Assembly (NCBI GenBank): GCA_003600225.1
Contig: QZFT01000025.1
Location: forward strand, 53,726 to 117,725
DNA length: 64,000 nt
Source: Pseudonocardiaceae bacterium YIM PH 21723
Lineage (GTDB): Bacteria > Actinomycetota > Actinomycetes > Mycobacteriales > Pseudonocardiaceae
Direction: 5' to 3'
Shown in pieces: positions 8,748 to 16,524 of this stretch (position 1 is its first letter; every line of letters begins with the position of its first letter). Made by a program: the position numbers and the translations under genes. The notes beneath the pieces were generated by a model. The model searched no databases. It saw only the letters and a list, made by a program, of their open reading frames with translations, and was not told the origin of the DNA.

Positions 8748-9617
8748 ATGGCCACCACCGGTGACCAGGGCGGAACTGGCCCCACGGTCCGGCGGATGGT
8801 GCTGGGCGGCCAGCTGCGTCGACTGCGAGAGGCCGCGGGCATCACCCGCGCCGACGCCGGCTACCAGATTCGCTCATCCGAGTCCAAGATCAGCCGTTTG
8901 GAGCTGGGCCGGGTCGGGTTCAAGGAACGCGACGTAGCCGACCTGCTGACCATGTACGGGGTTACTGACCCGGACGAGCGAGATGTCTTCCTCGGCATGG
9001 TGAAGCAGTCCAACACCCCGGGTTGGTGGAACCGCTACAACGACCTCATGCCCTCCTGGTTCCAGGACTACGTGGGCCTTGAAGAATCGGCCTCGCGTAT
9101 CCAGTCCTACGAACTGCAGTACGTCCCCGGCCTGCTCCAGACCGAGGACTACGCCATCGCCGTGGCCAGTGAGGGTCGGGCCGACAAGGTCAACGACGAC
9201 GTCCGCCGCCGCGTGTCGCTGCGGATGGGCAGGCAGAAGATCCTGGTTGGGCCGTCCGCTCCGAAGATCTGGGCGGTACTGGACGCCTCGGTGCTCTACC
9301 GGCCGTTGGGCGGTGCCGAGGTGATGAAGACGCAGATCGATCGCCTCATCGAGCTCACCAAGCTGCCGAACATCTCCCTGCAGATCCTGCCGTGGGAATT
9401 CAGTGGCTGTTCGGCCGAAGGCGCGTTCACCCTGCTGCGCTTCGCCGAGCCGGAGCTGCCGAACATCGTCTACATCGAACATCTCAGCGGAGCTCTGTAC
9501 CTGGAGAAGCAGGATGAGCTCGAGCTGTACAGCCGGGTCTTCGACCAGCTGATGGTGGACAGCATGACGCCCACCAAGACCCGTGAGGAACTACTCCGGG
9601 CGCGGGAGCGGTTTTAA
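8748..9617 (+). CDS. XRE-family regulator with DUF5753 C-terminal domain (WhiJ-like)
   Basis: 289 residues. The N-terminal XRE helix-turn-helix covers about residues 15-75 (LGGQLRRLREAAGITRADAG, ESKISRLELGRVG). The C-terminal ~190 residues are the DUF5753 domain, seen in LQYVPGLLQTEDYA and LPNISLQILPWE. In Streptomyces, regulators of this type (for example WhiJ) are paired with DUF397 proteins and influence development. ATG 8748 has GAGGAGGAGC upstream. A DUF397 gene and a further small gene follow, so this is the regulator of a three-gene module. Confidence 0.88.
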   Translation: MATTGDQGGTGPTVRRMVLGGQLRRLREAAGITRADAGYQIRSSESKISRLELGRVGFKERDVADLLTMYGVTDPDERDVFLGMVKQSNTPGWWNRYNDLMPSWFQDYVGLEESASRIQSYELQYVPGLLQTEDYAIAVASEGRADKVNDDVRRRVSLRMGRQKILVGPSAPKIWAVLDASVLYRPLGGAEVMKTQIDRLIELTKLPNISLQILPWEFSGCSAEGAFTLLRFAEPELPNIVYIEHLSGALYLEKQDELELYSRVFDQLMVDSMTPTKTREELLRARERF

Positions 9618-9629
9618 CCCGCTTAGCTC

Positions 9630-9701
9630 TGCATCTGCACGTGCATTTTCAAGAGATCTTCTGCTACGGTTGGTGCATCACCGGATGCACGTGCAGATGC
9701 A
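9630..9701. repeat. 17-bp inverted repeat, candidate operator before DUF397
   Basis: The arms at 9630-9646 and 9685-9701 are perfect complements (TGCATCTGCACGTGCAT and its complement) with 38 nt between them. Each arm contains the smaller palindrome TGCACGTGCA. It lies in the 115-bp gap between the XRE and DUF397 genes and shares its core with the site at 8646-8658. It could be a dimer-of-dimers operator or a stem in the leader RNA. Confidence 0.6.
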
Positions 9702-9732
9702 CTGCGGATTGCCAGTTCGGGAGGTGCTTCAG

Positions 9733-9957
9733 TTGCTGGGCGAAGCGACAGCCGGCCTCAAGGGCCTTTCGTGGCGCAAGAGCAGGTACAGCGGCAAGAT
9801 CGGGAACTGCGTCGAGGTCGCCAAGATGGACAGTGGCGAGATCGCGATGCGCAACTCCCGGTTCCCTGAGGGTTCCGTCGTGGTGTACACCCGGGATGAG
9901 ATGGCTGCGTTCCTGGCCGGAGCGAAGGATGGGGAGTTCGACTATGTCCTCGGTTAG
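9733..9957 (+). CDS. DUF397 domain protein
   Basis: 74 residues from a TTG start at 9733 that is 8 nt behind a GGGAGG ribosome-binding site; in-frame ATG and GTG codons further upstream lack one and lie in the inverted repeat. The DUF397 core is clear: LSWRKSRYSGKIGNCVEVAK, MRNSRFPEGSVVVYTRDEMAAF. DUF397 proteins are small partners of DUF5753-type XRE regulators in actinomycetes, often in developmental control. Its end overlaps the next gene by 14 bp. Confidence 0.8.
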   Translation: MLGEATAGLKGLSWRKSRYSGKIGNCVEVAKMDSGEIAMRNSRFPEGSVVVYTRDEMAAFLAGAKDGEFDYVLG

Positions 9958-10342
9958 TACCCTCGAGAACCCCACCGAGTTGGTTCTGCGCTCGCTGATG
10001 GACCGCGGCTTCCGTTTCATTCACCCGCGTGACTCCCGTGGCGACATCGTCGCCGTGGTCGGAGTGCGCGCGCACGGCGCTGTGCTGGACATCGTCCGGC
10101 TCGACTCCGAAGACAATGTGACCGCAATGCGCATGCCCGGTGACGAGGCCAATGTGCTTGCACCGAAGACAGTCCTGTGGCAGCAGTCCGGCCCCATGAA
10201 CGTTGTGGTGGACAGTCTGCTGACCCTGTCTGATGCTGAATATGAAGGTGGGGGGCCCAGCCATGCCTCGCTGCCCCCGGCCAAGGGTTGTTGGGTTCCC
10301 ACCAAACCTGGCCGAGAGGCATGGCTGGCCGCCACCGCGTAA
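9944..10342 (+). CDS. Hypothetical protein in XRE/DUF397 module
   Basis: 132 residues, starting at an ATG inside the DUF397 3' end (14-bp overlap, different frame). I do not recognise a family. The N-terminal half looks like a small alpha/beta domain (ENPTELVLRSLMDRGFRFIHPRD, DIVAVVGVRAHGAVLDIVRLD); the C terminus is proline-rich (ASLPPAKGCWVPTKPG). No signal peptide or membrane span is visible. The overlap suggests co-translation with DUF397 and a role in the same module, which is inference. A rho-independent-type terminator follows. Confidence 0.6.
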   Translation: MSSVSTLENPTELVLRSLMDRGFRFIHPRDSRGDIVAVVGVRAHGAVLDIVRLDSEDNVTAMRMPGDEANVLAPKTVLWQQSGPMNVVVDSLLTLSDAEYEGGGPSHASLPPAKGCWVPTKPGREAWLAATA

Positions 10343-10398
10343 CCGAATACAGCCGCGCCCTGCTTCCCGCAAAGCAGGACAGCCGCAGGCGTTGAAGC

Positions 10399-10437
10399 CC
10401 CCGGAGTGGATGCCCCCCAGGCCACTCCGGGGTTTCT
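10399..10437 (+). terminator. Rho-independent terminator after the XRE/DUF397 module
   Basis: Stem CCCCGGAGTGG (10399-10409) with CCACTCCGGGG (10422-10432), 12-nt loop, followed by TTTCTTTA. The T-rich tail marks it as a forward-strand terminator. Confidence 0.8.
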
Positions 10438-10445
10438 TTATGTGT

Positions 10446-10626
10446 GGCGGTGGGCGGCGCGCATTGTGTTGGGCCGCTTCTCAGGCCTCAAGGACGCTGC
10501 GCGTCTCGCTTCGCGAGATCGGCCTGCGGCCGACCCTTGACCCCTGAGCCTCGGCGGCCCAAGGAGCACGCCCTAAGGGGCAGGCGCTGCGCGGCCTGCC
10601 CCACCGGGCGCGCGCCGCCCACCGCC
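10446..10626. repeat. Large multi-armed palindrome, left of HNH gene
   Basis: A 181-bp element closed by a perfect 17-bp stem (10446-10462 with 10610-10626). Inside are a long interrupted stem (GGGCCGC/GCGGCCC, CTCAGG/CCTGAG, TCAAGG/CCTTGA) capped by two small hairpins with TTC and TGC loops, and a separate GGGCAGGC/GCCTGCCC arm. The same parts occur, in mirrored order, in the element at 11883-12065. Together they bracket the HNH endonuclease gene. Confidence 0.7.
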
Positions 10627-10643
10627 CTGCCCGGCGCACTCCG

Positions 10644-11783
10644 CTAACCATCTGGGTCGGCTCCCGGATCCATGCGGACCAAGATCTTGGTTCCCCTCGG
10701 CGAAGTCCACAACAGATCACCGTTGGGCAGGATCTCGTAGCCCCAGCCGTGTTCCTCTTTGAGGATGTGGTGCCGTCGACACAGCGGCGCCATGTCCCAA
10801 CCGCGGGTGACCTTGCAGCGTTGATACTGCTCCCGATGATCGAGATCGCTGGTCACCGCCGGTGCCTGACAGTTCGGGAACCGGCAGGTCTTGTGGCGGG
10901 TGATCAGGAAGTTCCGCTCGGTTTGGCTGAGGCGGTATCCCTTGCGGGAGAAGTCGATCCCCACTCCGGTCACCGGATCTGTGATCATGCGCAACCACAC
11001 GGACGCGGTGGCCGCCTTTTGTCGAGCCATCGACCCGAGGATGGCGCCGTAGCCCTGCATCTCAGCGCCGTGCTCCTGCCGACCCTCGATCACGTCCTTC
11101 GGGATCGTGATCACGATCTTCGGATCGACCGGCGCGAATCCCTCGCTGCCGGCTCCACCCGCAGCCAATACCGCTACGGCGAGGTCGGCTCGGGCCTGGT
11201 CATGCGTTCGCTCGTCGTCTTTCGCGCGGGTGTTGCGGACCTGCTGGTCGATCGCCTGATACGCCGCCTGCACCTCGGGTGCGGTGGAGTACAACCGCAG
11301 TTCGCCCATACCGTCGGGCTTGCTGGTCACCGTGAACGACCGGTCCTTCGCGCGGCGTTCGTGTCGTTCCTGCGCGCCGTGTGGGTCGAGTTCTTGGATG
11401 TATCGCTCCCCAAGAGCGCGCATCTCCGAATTCGACAGTTCGTGAGCGGTGGGCAGAACCTTCTCTTCGACCAGTCCCGCGAGCTCAGCATCGAGGGGCT
11501 TGGTGAGGGAGTGCAGCATCTGAGCTTTGGCGAGATCGATCCCACCCGAAGCAAGGGCTTCCTGCGTGTACGGCAGCTTCACGTGCAGGGCTTCGGCGAG
11601 GGCGATGAAGTGGCGGATTTGAGCCGAACTGACCGTCATCTCGACCCGGGTTTCTTCCCGATCCGAGTCACAGTCCGACGAGGTCGACAGCAGCTCGCGC
11701 AGGTCTTGGAGGAAGTCAGCCGTGACCGTGGCGATGAGCCGGTATTTACCGGCCACGCTCTGCGGTGTCAGCTCTTTCCTCAT
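10644..11783 (-). CDS. DUF222/HNH endonuclease (13E12 repeat family type)
   Basis: 379 residues. The N-terminal two thirds match DUF222, including the EERYIQELDPHGA-like segment and helical regions. The C-terminal HNH nuclease has CRFPNC, SDLDHREQY and APLCRRHHILKEEHGW, giving the paired Cys and the D-H/H-H metal and catalytic residues; the usual central Asn position reads Asp (GWDMAPL). The family is multicopy in actinobacteria (the mycobacterial 13E12 family) and is suspected of mobility. ATG 11783 has GGAGG only 1 nt upstream, so a shorter start is possible. Large inverted multi-armed palindromes flank it on both sides. Confidence 0.85.
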   Translation of the reverse strand: MRKELTPQSVAGKYRLIATVTADFLQDLRELLSTSSDCDSDREETRVEMTVSSAQIRHFIALAEALHVKLPYTQEALASGGIDLAKAQMLHSLTKPLDAELAGLVEEKVLPTAHELSNSEMRALGERYIQELDPHGAQERHERRAKDRSFTVTSKPDGMGELRLYSTAPEVQAAYQAIDQQVRNTRAKDDERTHDQARADLAVAVLAAGGAGSEGFAPVDPKIVITIPKDVIEGRQEHGAEMQGYGAILGSMARQKAATASVWLRMITDPVTGVGIDFSRKGYRLSQTERNFLITRHKTCRFPNCQAPAVTSDLDHREQYQRCKVTRGWDMAPLCRRHHILKEEHGWGYEILPNGDLLWTSPRGTKILVRMDPGADPDG

Positions 11784-11882
11784 GCCTCCATTTTAGTCGA
11801 ACAGGAATACGATTTCGAGTCACTATCAGGTGATTAATACAAGATCAACTCGCGCCGTAGGTCACCTCTGAACAACTGGAGC

Positions 11883-12065
11883 GGGTCGGTGGTGGGCGGG
11901 CGCGCCCCAATAGGGCAGGCCCCAGCCTGCCCTATATCTGCCCGTTTTTGCGCCAGAGGCTCACGGGTCAAGGGTCGCCCGAAGGGCGATCCGGCGAAGC
12001 CGGACGCGAAGCGCCCTTGAGGCGTGAGGAGGCGCAAATAAACTGCGCCCGCCCACCACCGACCC
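11883..12065. repeat. Large multi-armed palindrome, right of HNH gene
   Basis: A 183-bp element closed by a perfect 21-bp stem (11883-11903 with 12045-12065). Inside are a 10-bp arm TAGGGCAGGC/GCCTGCCCTA (11911-11934) and a long interrupted stem (TTTGCGCC/GGCGCAAA, CTCACG/CGTGAG, TCAAGGG/CCCTTGA) capped by three consecutive hairpins, each with a GAA loop. Order and sequence mirror the element at 10446-10626. The rest of the 424-bp gap 11784-12207 is unremarkable AT-richer sequence with the GT2 promoter area. Confidence 0.75.
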
Positions 12066-12207
12066 ACGCAGACATAAGACCACCTCAAAAGCGAAACCCA
12101 CACGGCCCAACTCCCGCCGCCATTAGAAGGCAAAGCCTTTAACCCCACCGACCTATAGTGCTACCTTAATCCAGCAATGGAGTGATAATCGAACAGGGAT
12201 AATAGGG

Positions 12208-13443
12208 ATGCTCTCGTTAGCAATCGCCTTAATTTCCATCGTCCTCTTCGTCATCGCCATCGCCAACCTGTATTGGACCCTCCACGCCTGGCGCACGCCG
12301 GCGAATCTGCGGAACACCACCTTCCCCGCGCCTGACGGAGACCACTCGCTCAGCTTCAGCATCCTCATCCCCGCCCGGTACGAAGAAGCCGTGCTGGAGC
12401 ACACCGTCACTCAGCTGCTCCAATCCGGTCATCCCGACATCGAAATCCTGTTGATCATCGGCCACGATGATTTCGGTACCGCCGAAGTGGCGGACTGGTT
12501 GGCCTACAAATATCCGGACAAGGTCCGTGTCATCGTTGACACCAATAAGCGGAAGAACAAACCCAAGGCCTTGAATACCGCATTGCCGTATTGCCGGGGT
12601 GACATCGTCGGTGTATTCGACGCCGAGGATCTGGTGCATCCCGACCTGCTCACCCACGTGGACTACGCGTTCCGCGCGACCAATGCCACGGTCGTCCAAG
12701 GTGGCGTACAGCTGATCAATTTCCATTCCAGCTGGTACAGCCTGCGCAATTGCCTGGAGTATTTTTTCTGGTTCCGCAGCCGGCTGCACCTGCAGGCGGA
12801 GGCCGGCTTCATCCCCCTCGGTGGCAATACCGTGTTCGTGCGCACCGACACCCTCAACCAGATCGGTGGCTGGGACCCCTCGTGCCTCGCCGAGGACTGT
12901 GAACTGGGCGTCCGATTATCCAGCCGTGGACACAAGGTCGTCGTCGCCTACGACGCCGTGCTGGTCACCCGCGAGGAGACGCCGGACAGCGCGGCGTCCT
13001 TCTTCCGGCAACGCACCCGATGGAACCAGGGCTTCATGCAGGTCTTCCGCAAGGGCGACTGGCGGCGCATCGCCTCCTTCCGGCAGCGCGCCCTGGCCCG
13101 GTTCACCCTCGCCTCCCCGTTCCTGCAGGCCTTCACCGGACTGGCCGCTCCGGTCGGGCTGATCGTCGCGCTCGTCCTGCACCTGCCGGTGTGGGTGACG
13201 CTGTTGTCCTTCCTGCCCGGCATCCCGACGCTGGCCCAGCTGGCCTTCGAAGCGGCAGGCCTGCACGACCTCGGCAAGCTGTACAACCTCAAGATCGAGC
13301 GTGCGCACTACGTGAAACTGGTGGTCGCCGCGCCGCTGTACACCCTGGTGCTGGCCGGGGCCGCGCTGCGCGCGATCGCCAGGGAGCTGGTCGGCCGCCG
13401 GGACTGGGAGCTCACCCGGCACGTCGGTGCGCACCTGACGTGA
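12208..13443 (+). CDS. Membrane GT2 glycosyltransferase, CslA/cellulose-synthase-like
   Basis: 411 residues. An N-terminal membrane helix is followed by a GT-A domain: FSILIPARYEEAVLE, the substrate-binding Asp in VFDAED, acceptor motif LAEDCELG, and QRTRWNQG, which is the QxxRW signature of processive beta-glycan synthases. At least two further helices follow. It should make or extend an extracellular polysaccharide at the membrane, by analogy with Streptomyces cslA-glxA. Leu codons 4, 8 and 237 are TTA, rare in this genome type. The stop overlaps the next GTG start. Confidence 0.85.
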   Translation: MLSLAIALISIVLFVIAIANLYWTLHAWRTPANLRNTTFPAPDGDHSLSFSILIPARYEEAVLEHTVTQLLQSGHPDIEILLIIGHDDFGTAEVADWLAYKYPDKVRVIVDTNKRKNKPKALNTALPYCRGDIVGVFDAEDLVHPDLLTHVDYAFRATNATVVQGGVQLINFHSSWYSLRNCLEYFFWFRSRLHLQAEAGFIPLGGNTVFVRTDTLNQIGGWDPSCLAEDCELGVRLSSRGHKVVVAYDAVLVTREETPDSAASFFRQRTRWNQGFMQVFRKGDWRRIASFRQRALARFTLASPFLQAFTGLAAPVGLIVALVLHLPVWVTLLSFLPGIPTLAQLAFEAAGLHDLGKLYNLKIERAHYVKLVVAAPLYTLVLAGAALRAIARELVGRRDWELTRHVGAHLT

Positions 13444-14945
13444 ACCGACGCCGTGATCTGTGGGTTCTCGGCGGGCTGCTGCCCGCCGTGCTGTTGGTGC
13501 AGGGCTGGAACATCACCGGTTATCCGGCGATCAGCGCCGACGAGGGCACCTACCTGGCTCAGGCGCGTGCGGTCGCGGCCGGTGAGGGCCTGGCGCACTA
13601 CACCTACTGGTACGACCACCCGCCGTTCGGCTGGATGCAGCTGGCCGTGCTGGGCTGGCTGCCGGAGGTGCTGGCGCCGGACACGCTGCGGGTACCGGCG
13701 GCCCGGGTGATCATGCTGCTGGTCAGCGCGATCAACCTGTCCCTGGTGTTCACCCTGGCCCGCAGGCTTCGGCAACCCCGCTGGGCCGCCGGGCTGGCGG
13801 TGCTGCTGTTCGGGCTGTGTCCGCTGGGGGTGGCGCTGGCCCGGCAGATCTACCTGGACAACATCGGGCTGGCCTGGATCCTCGGCGCGATGGCCCTGGC
13901 GCTGTGCCCGCGGCGTGATCTCTGGCATCACTGCGCCGCCGGGGCCTGCGCGGCGTTGTCCGTGCTGTCCAAGGAAACGATGTTCCTGCTGCTGCCGGCC
14001 GCGCTGGTCGCCGTGTGGCAGGGCACCCACGCCAGTACCCGCAAATTCTGCGTGGTGGCCTTCGGCTGCGGGTTCGTGTTCACCGTCGCGTTCTACCCGT
14101 TGTACGCCCTGCTCAAGGGGGAGCTGCTGCCCGGGCGGGACCACGTCTCGCTGCTGGGCGCGGTCGGTTTCCAGCTGTTCGGCCGGGACGGGTCCGGCAG
14201 TGTGTTCGCGCAGGCCAGCGATGCGTCGCGCACGGTGGATTCCTGGCTGTACCAGGACGGTGTGCTGATCGTGGCCGGGCTGGCCGCGCTGCTGGTCGCC
14301 GTGTTCTTCCGCCGGTTGTGGGTGCCCGCCGCCGCGCTGGCCGTGCTGACCATCGCCCTGCTGCGACCCGGCGGCTACCTGCCGTCGATGTACATCGCAC
14401 AGGCGTTGCCGTTCCTGGCGCTGCTGGTGTCCGGCTGCACCGCCCTGCTGATCGGCTGGCTGCTGGACCAGCGGATCCGCCGGCCCGGGTGGGCCCGGTT
14501 CACCCGCCGGACCCTGGTGATCACGTTGGCCTGCTGGGCCATCGCCGGGATCAGTCCACTGTGGTGGCATCGGGACGCGCGGGCGATGACCGTGCAGGCC
14601 AACAGCTCGTACAGCGAGTGCCTGCGGTGGATCACCGAGTCGGTGCCCGCCGACAGCCGGATCGTGGTGGACGACGGGCTGTGGCTGGACCTGTCCGACC
14701 GTGGTTATCACGCGATCTGGTTCTACAAGGTGGATCTGGATCCCGAGGTGCGCGTCCAATTGCCCCGCGGCTGGCGGGACGTGGACTACGTGGTGTCCAG
14801 CCCGATGATGCGGTACGGGCCGGAACGACTGCCCACTGTGGACGATGCCCTGCGGCATTCCCGGATCGTGGCGACCTTCGGTGCGGGCAGCGACCGCATC
14901 GAGGTGCGCAAGGTGTCCCGCTACCGAGAAGGAGTGACTCGATGA
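13440..14945 (+). CDS. GT-C (GT39/ArnT-like) membrane glycosyltransferase
   Basis: 501 residues with about ten membrane helices. The first extracytoplasmic loop carries the acidic DEGTYLAQAR motif and YDHPPFG, the pattern of ArnT/PMT-type transferases that use polyprenyl-phosphate sugars. The C-terminal ~130 residues form a soluble domain (SECLRWITESVPADSRIVVDD). The GTG start at 13440 overlaps the GT2 stop (GTGA), and its own stop overlaps the GlxA start (ATGA), so the three genes form a tight operon. It probably transfers a sugar to the glycan or to an envelope protein; the acceptor is unknown. Confidence 0.78.
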   Translation: MNRRRDLWVLGGLLPAVLLVQGWNITGYPAISADEGTYLAQARAVAAGEGLAHYTYWYDHPPFGWMQLAVLGWLPEVLAPDTLRVPAARVIMLLVSAINLSLVFTLARRLRQPRWAAGLAVLLFGLCPLGVALARQIYLDNIGLAWILGAMALALCPRRDLWHHCAAGACAALSVLSKETMFLLLPAALVAVWQGTHASTRKFCVVAFGCGFVFTVAFYPLYALLKGELLPGRDHVSLLGAVGFQLFGRDGSGSVFAQASDASRTVDSWLYQDGVLIVAGLAALLVAVFFRRLWVPAAALAVLTIALLRPGGYLPSMYIAQALPFLALLVSGCTALLIGWLLDQRIRRPGWARFTRRTLVITLACWAIAGISPLWWHRDARAMTVQANSSYSECLRWITESVPADSRIVVDDGLWLDLSDRGYHAIWFYKVDLDPEVRVQLPRGWRDVDYVVSSPMMRYGPERLPTVDDALRHSRIVATFGAGSDRIEVRKVSRYREGVTR

Positions 14946-16486
14946 GGCGTCGTCCGCTCGCGTATCTGGCCGGGTTACTGGCCGCGGCGCTGCTGTACTC
15001 ACCGCTGGCCGTGCTGCGTGCCGCGCCTGATCCGTGTGGAGTGGGAACGCCCTGTACCCAGGGCAGATGGACGGTGCTCGACTACGAGTCGCCGGTGCGG
15101 GCGATCCACGCGGTGTTGCTGCGCACCGGGAAGGTGCTGCTCATCGCCGGTTCGGGCAATGATCCGGCGGCCTTCAAGGCGGGTTCGTTCAAGTCCACTG
15201 TGTACGACCCGGGGACCGGGTCCTTCCACGATGTGCCGACGCCCGCCGACCTGTTCTGCGGTGGGCATACCCAGCTGCCCGACGGCCGGATCCTGGTGCT
15301 GGGCGGGACGATCGGCTACCCGGACAATGTCCAGGACATCACGTACCAGGGCTCGAAGGCCTCGTACGTCTTCGACCCGGCGACCGAGGCCTATCAGCGC
15401 ACCAACGACATGACCGAGGGCCACTGGTATCCCTCGGCGACCTCGCTGGGCAACGGTGATGTGCTCACCCTCGGCGGGCTGAACGAGAAGGCCTCCGGCA
15501 GCGTCGCGGTGGAGTACTTCGCCCAGGCCCAGGGAAAGTGGCTGGCGGCGGGGGAGATCAAGCAGACCTGGAAGTTCTGGGGCCTGTACCCCTCCATGAT
15601 CCTCACCCAGGACGGCAGGCTGTTCTACACCGGTAGCCACGTGTTCGGCAACGGCCTGCCTGGGACCGGGGCCTCGCTCTACGACTATCCATCTGGGACG
15701 GTCACCGACGTGCCTGGCTTGCAGGACAAGGACAACCGGGACCAGTCGATGAGCGTGTTGCTGCCGCCCGCGCAGGATCAGCGGGTCCTGGTCATGGGTG
15801 GCGGCAACATCATCACCAACGTGGCCGCCAAGCGGTACACCGACCTCATCGACTTGAAGGCCAAGGCGCCGCAGTACGCCCCCGGCCCGGAGCTGCACGC
15901 GGGGAAGATGTACCTCTCCGCGGTGATCCTGCCGGACGGCACCGTGCTGGAGACCGGCGGCGCGGTGCACAACCGGGCCGATCCGGTGGCCGAGGCCTCG
16001 GTGTTCGACCCGAAGACCAACCAGTTCAGCGGACCGATGGCCGTCGACCCGGTGGCGCGGGGCTACCACTCCTCGGCGTTCCTGCTGCCCGACGGCCGGG
16101 TGATGGCGGTGGGCAACAATCCGGGTGACGGCTCCTTCGACCGGCGGATGTCGCTGTACGAGCCCACCTACCTGTTCAAGGGCCCGCGTCCGGTCATCGC
16201 TGGGTTAGCCAGTCCGGAGTGGACCTACGGCAGTACCCAGCGGATCACCGTGGACCGCGCGGTGGCCAAGGCGGTGCTCATCCGGCCGGCCGCCGTCACC
16301 CATTCCACCGACCCCAACCAGCGCTCGGTGGATCTGCCGATCACCGCGCACGGCAACGAGCTGGACCTGGTGGTCACCGCCAACCCGAACATGGCCCCGC
16401 CCGGCTGGTACCTGCTGTTCACAGTGGACGGTGCGGGCATCCCCTCGGTGGCCCGCTGGGTCCACCTCACCGGACTCCGAAGTTGA
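14942..16486 (+). CDS. GlxA-like radical copper oxidase (galactose-oxidase fold)
   Basis: 514 residues. An N-terminal hydrophobic segment (residues 7-27) exports or anchors it. The copper and radical residues of galactose oxidase appear conserved: Cys106 in DLFCGGHTQ and Tyr163 in HWYPSAT (the thioether pair), Tyr375-His376 in ARGYHSSAFLLPDGRV, and His454 in VTHSTDPNQR. Kelch repeats form the propeller, and PPGWYLLF marks the C-terminal Ig-like domain. In Streptomyces GlxA oxidises and helps deposit the CslA glycan at hyphal tips; the same role is likely here. Ribosome-binding site GAAGGAG. Leu422 is encoded by TTA. Confidence 0.88.
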   Translation: MRRRPLAYLAGLLAAALLYSPLAVLRAAPDPCGVGTPCTQGRWTVLDYESPVRAIHAVLLRTGKVLLIAGSGNDPAAFKAGSFKSTVYDPGTGSFHDVPTPADLFCGGHTQLPDGRILVLGGTIGYPDNVQDITYQGSKASYVFDPATEAYQRTNDMTEGHWYPSATSLGNGDVLTLGGLNEKASGSVAVEYFAQAQGKWLAAGEIKQTWKFWGLYPSMILTQDGRLFYTGSHVFGNGLPGTGASLYDYPSGTVTDVPGLQDKDNRDQSMSVLLPPAQDQRVLVMGGGNIITNVAAKRYTDLIDLKAKAPQYAPGPELHAGKMYLSAVILPDGTVLETGGAVHNRADPVAEASVFDPKTNQFSGPMAVDPVARGYHSSAFLLPDGRVMAVGNNPGDGSFDRRMSLYEPTYLFKGPRPVIAGLASPEWTYGSTQRITVDRAVAKAVLIRPAAVTHSTDPNQRSVDLPITAHGNELDLVVTANPNMAPPGWYLLFTVDGAGIPSVARWVHLTGLRS

Positions 16487-16524
16487 CGATGTTCGCGGCG
16501 AAGCCCGAACATCGTCAACTTCGG
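16477..16524. terminator. Palindrome family copy 2 (19-bp arms), convergent gene ends
   Basis: Arms CCGAAGTTGACGATGTTCG (16477-16495) and its complement (16506-16524), 10-nt loop. It contains the stop codons of both convergent genes: read from either side, CGA-AGT-TGA gives Arg-Ser-stop. Probable bidirectional terminator; there is no T-tract. Confidence 0.75.

Noticed and set aside
10446..10626. tRNA, integron attC site or insertion-sequence end
   Set aside because: The multi-armed fold has no tRNA loop sequences or anticodon arm, no integrase or transposase is near, and no target duplication could be identified.
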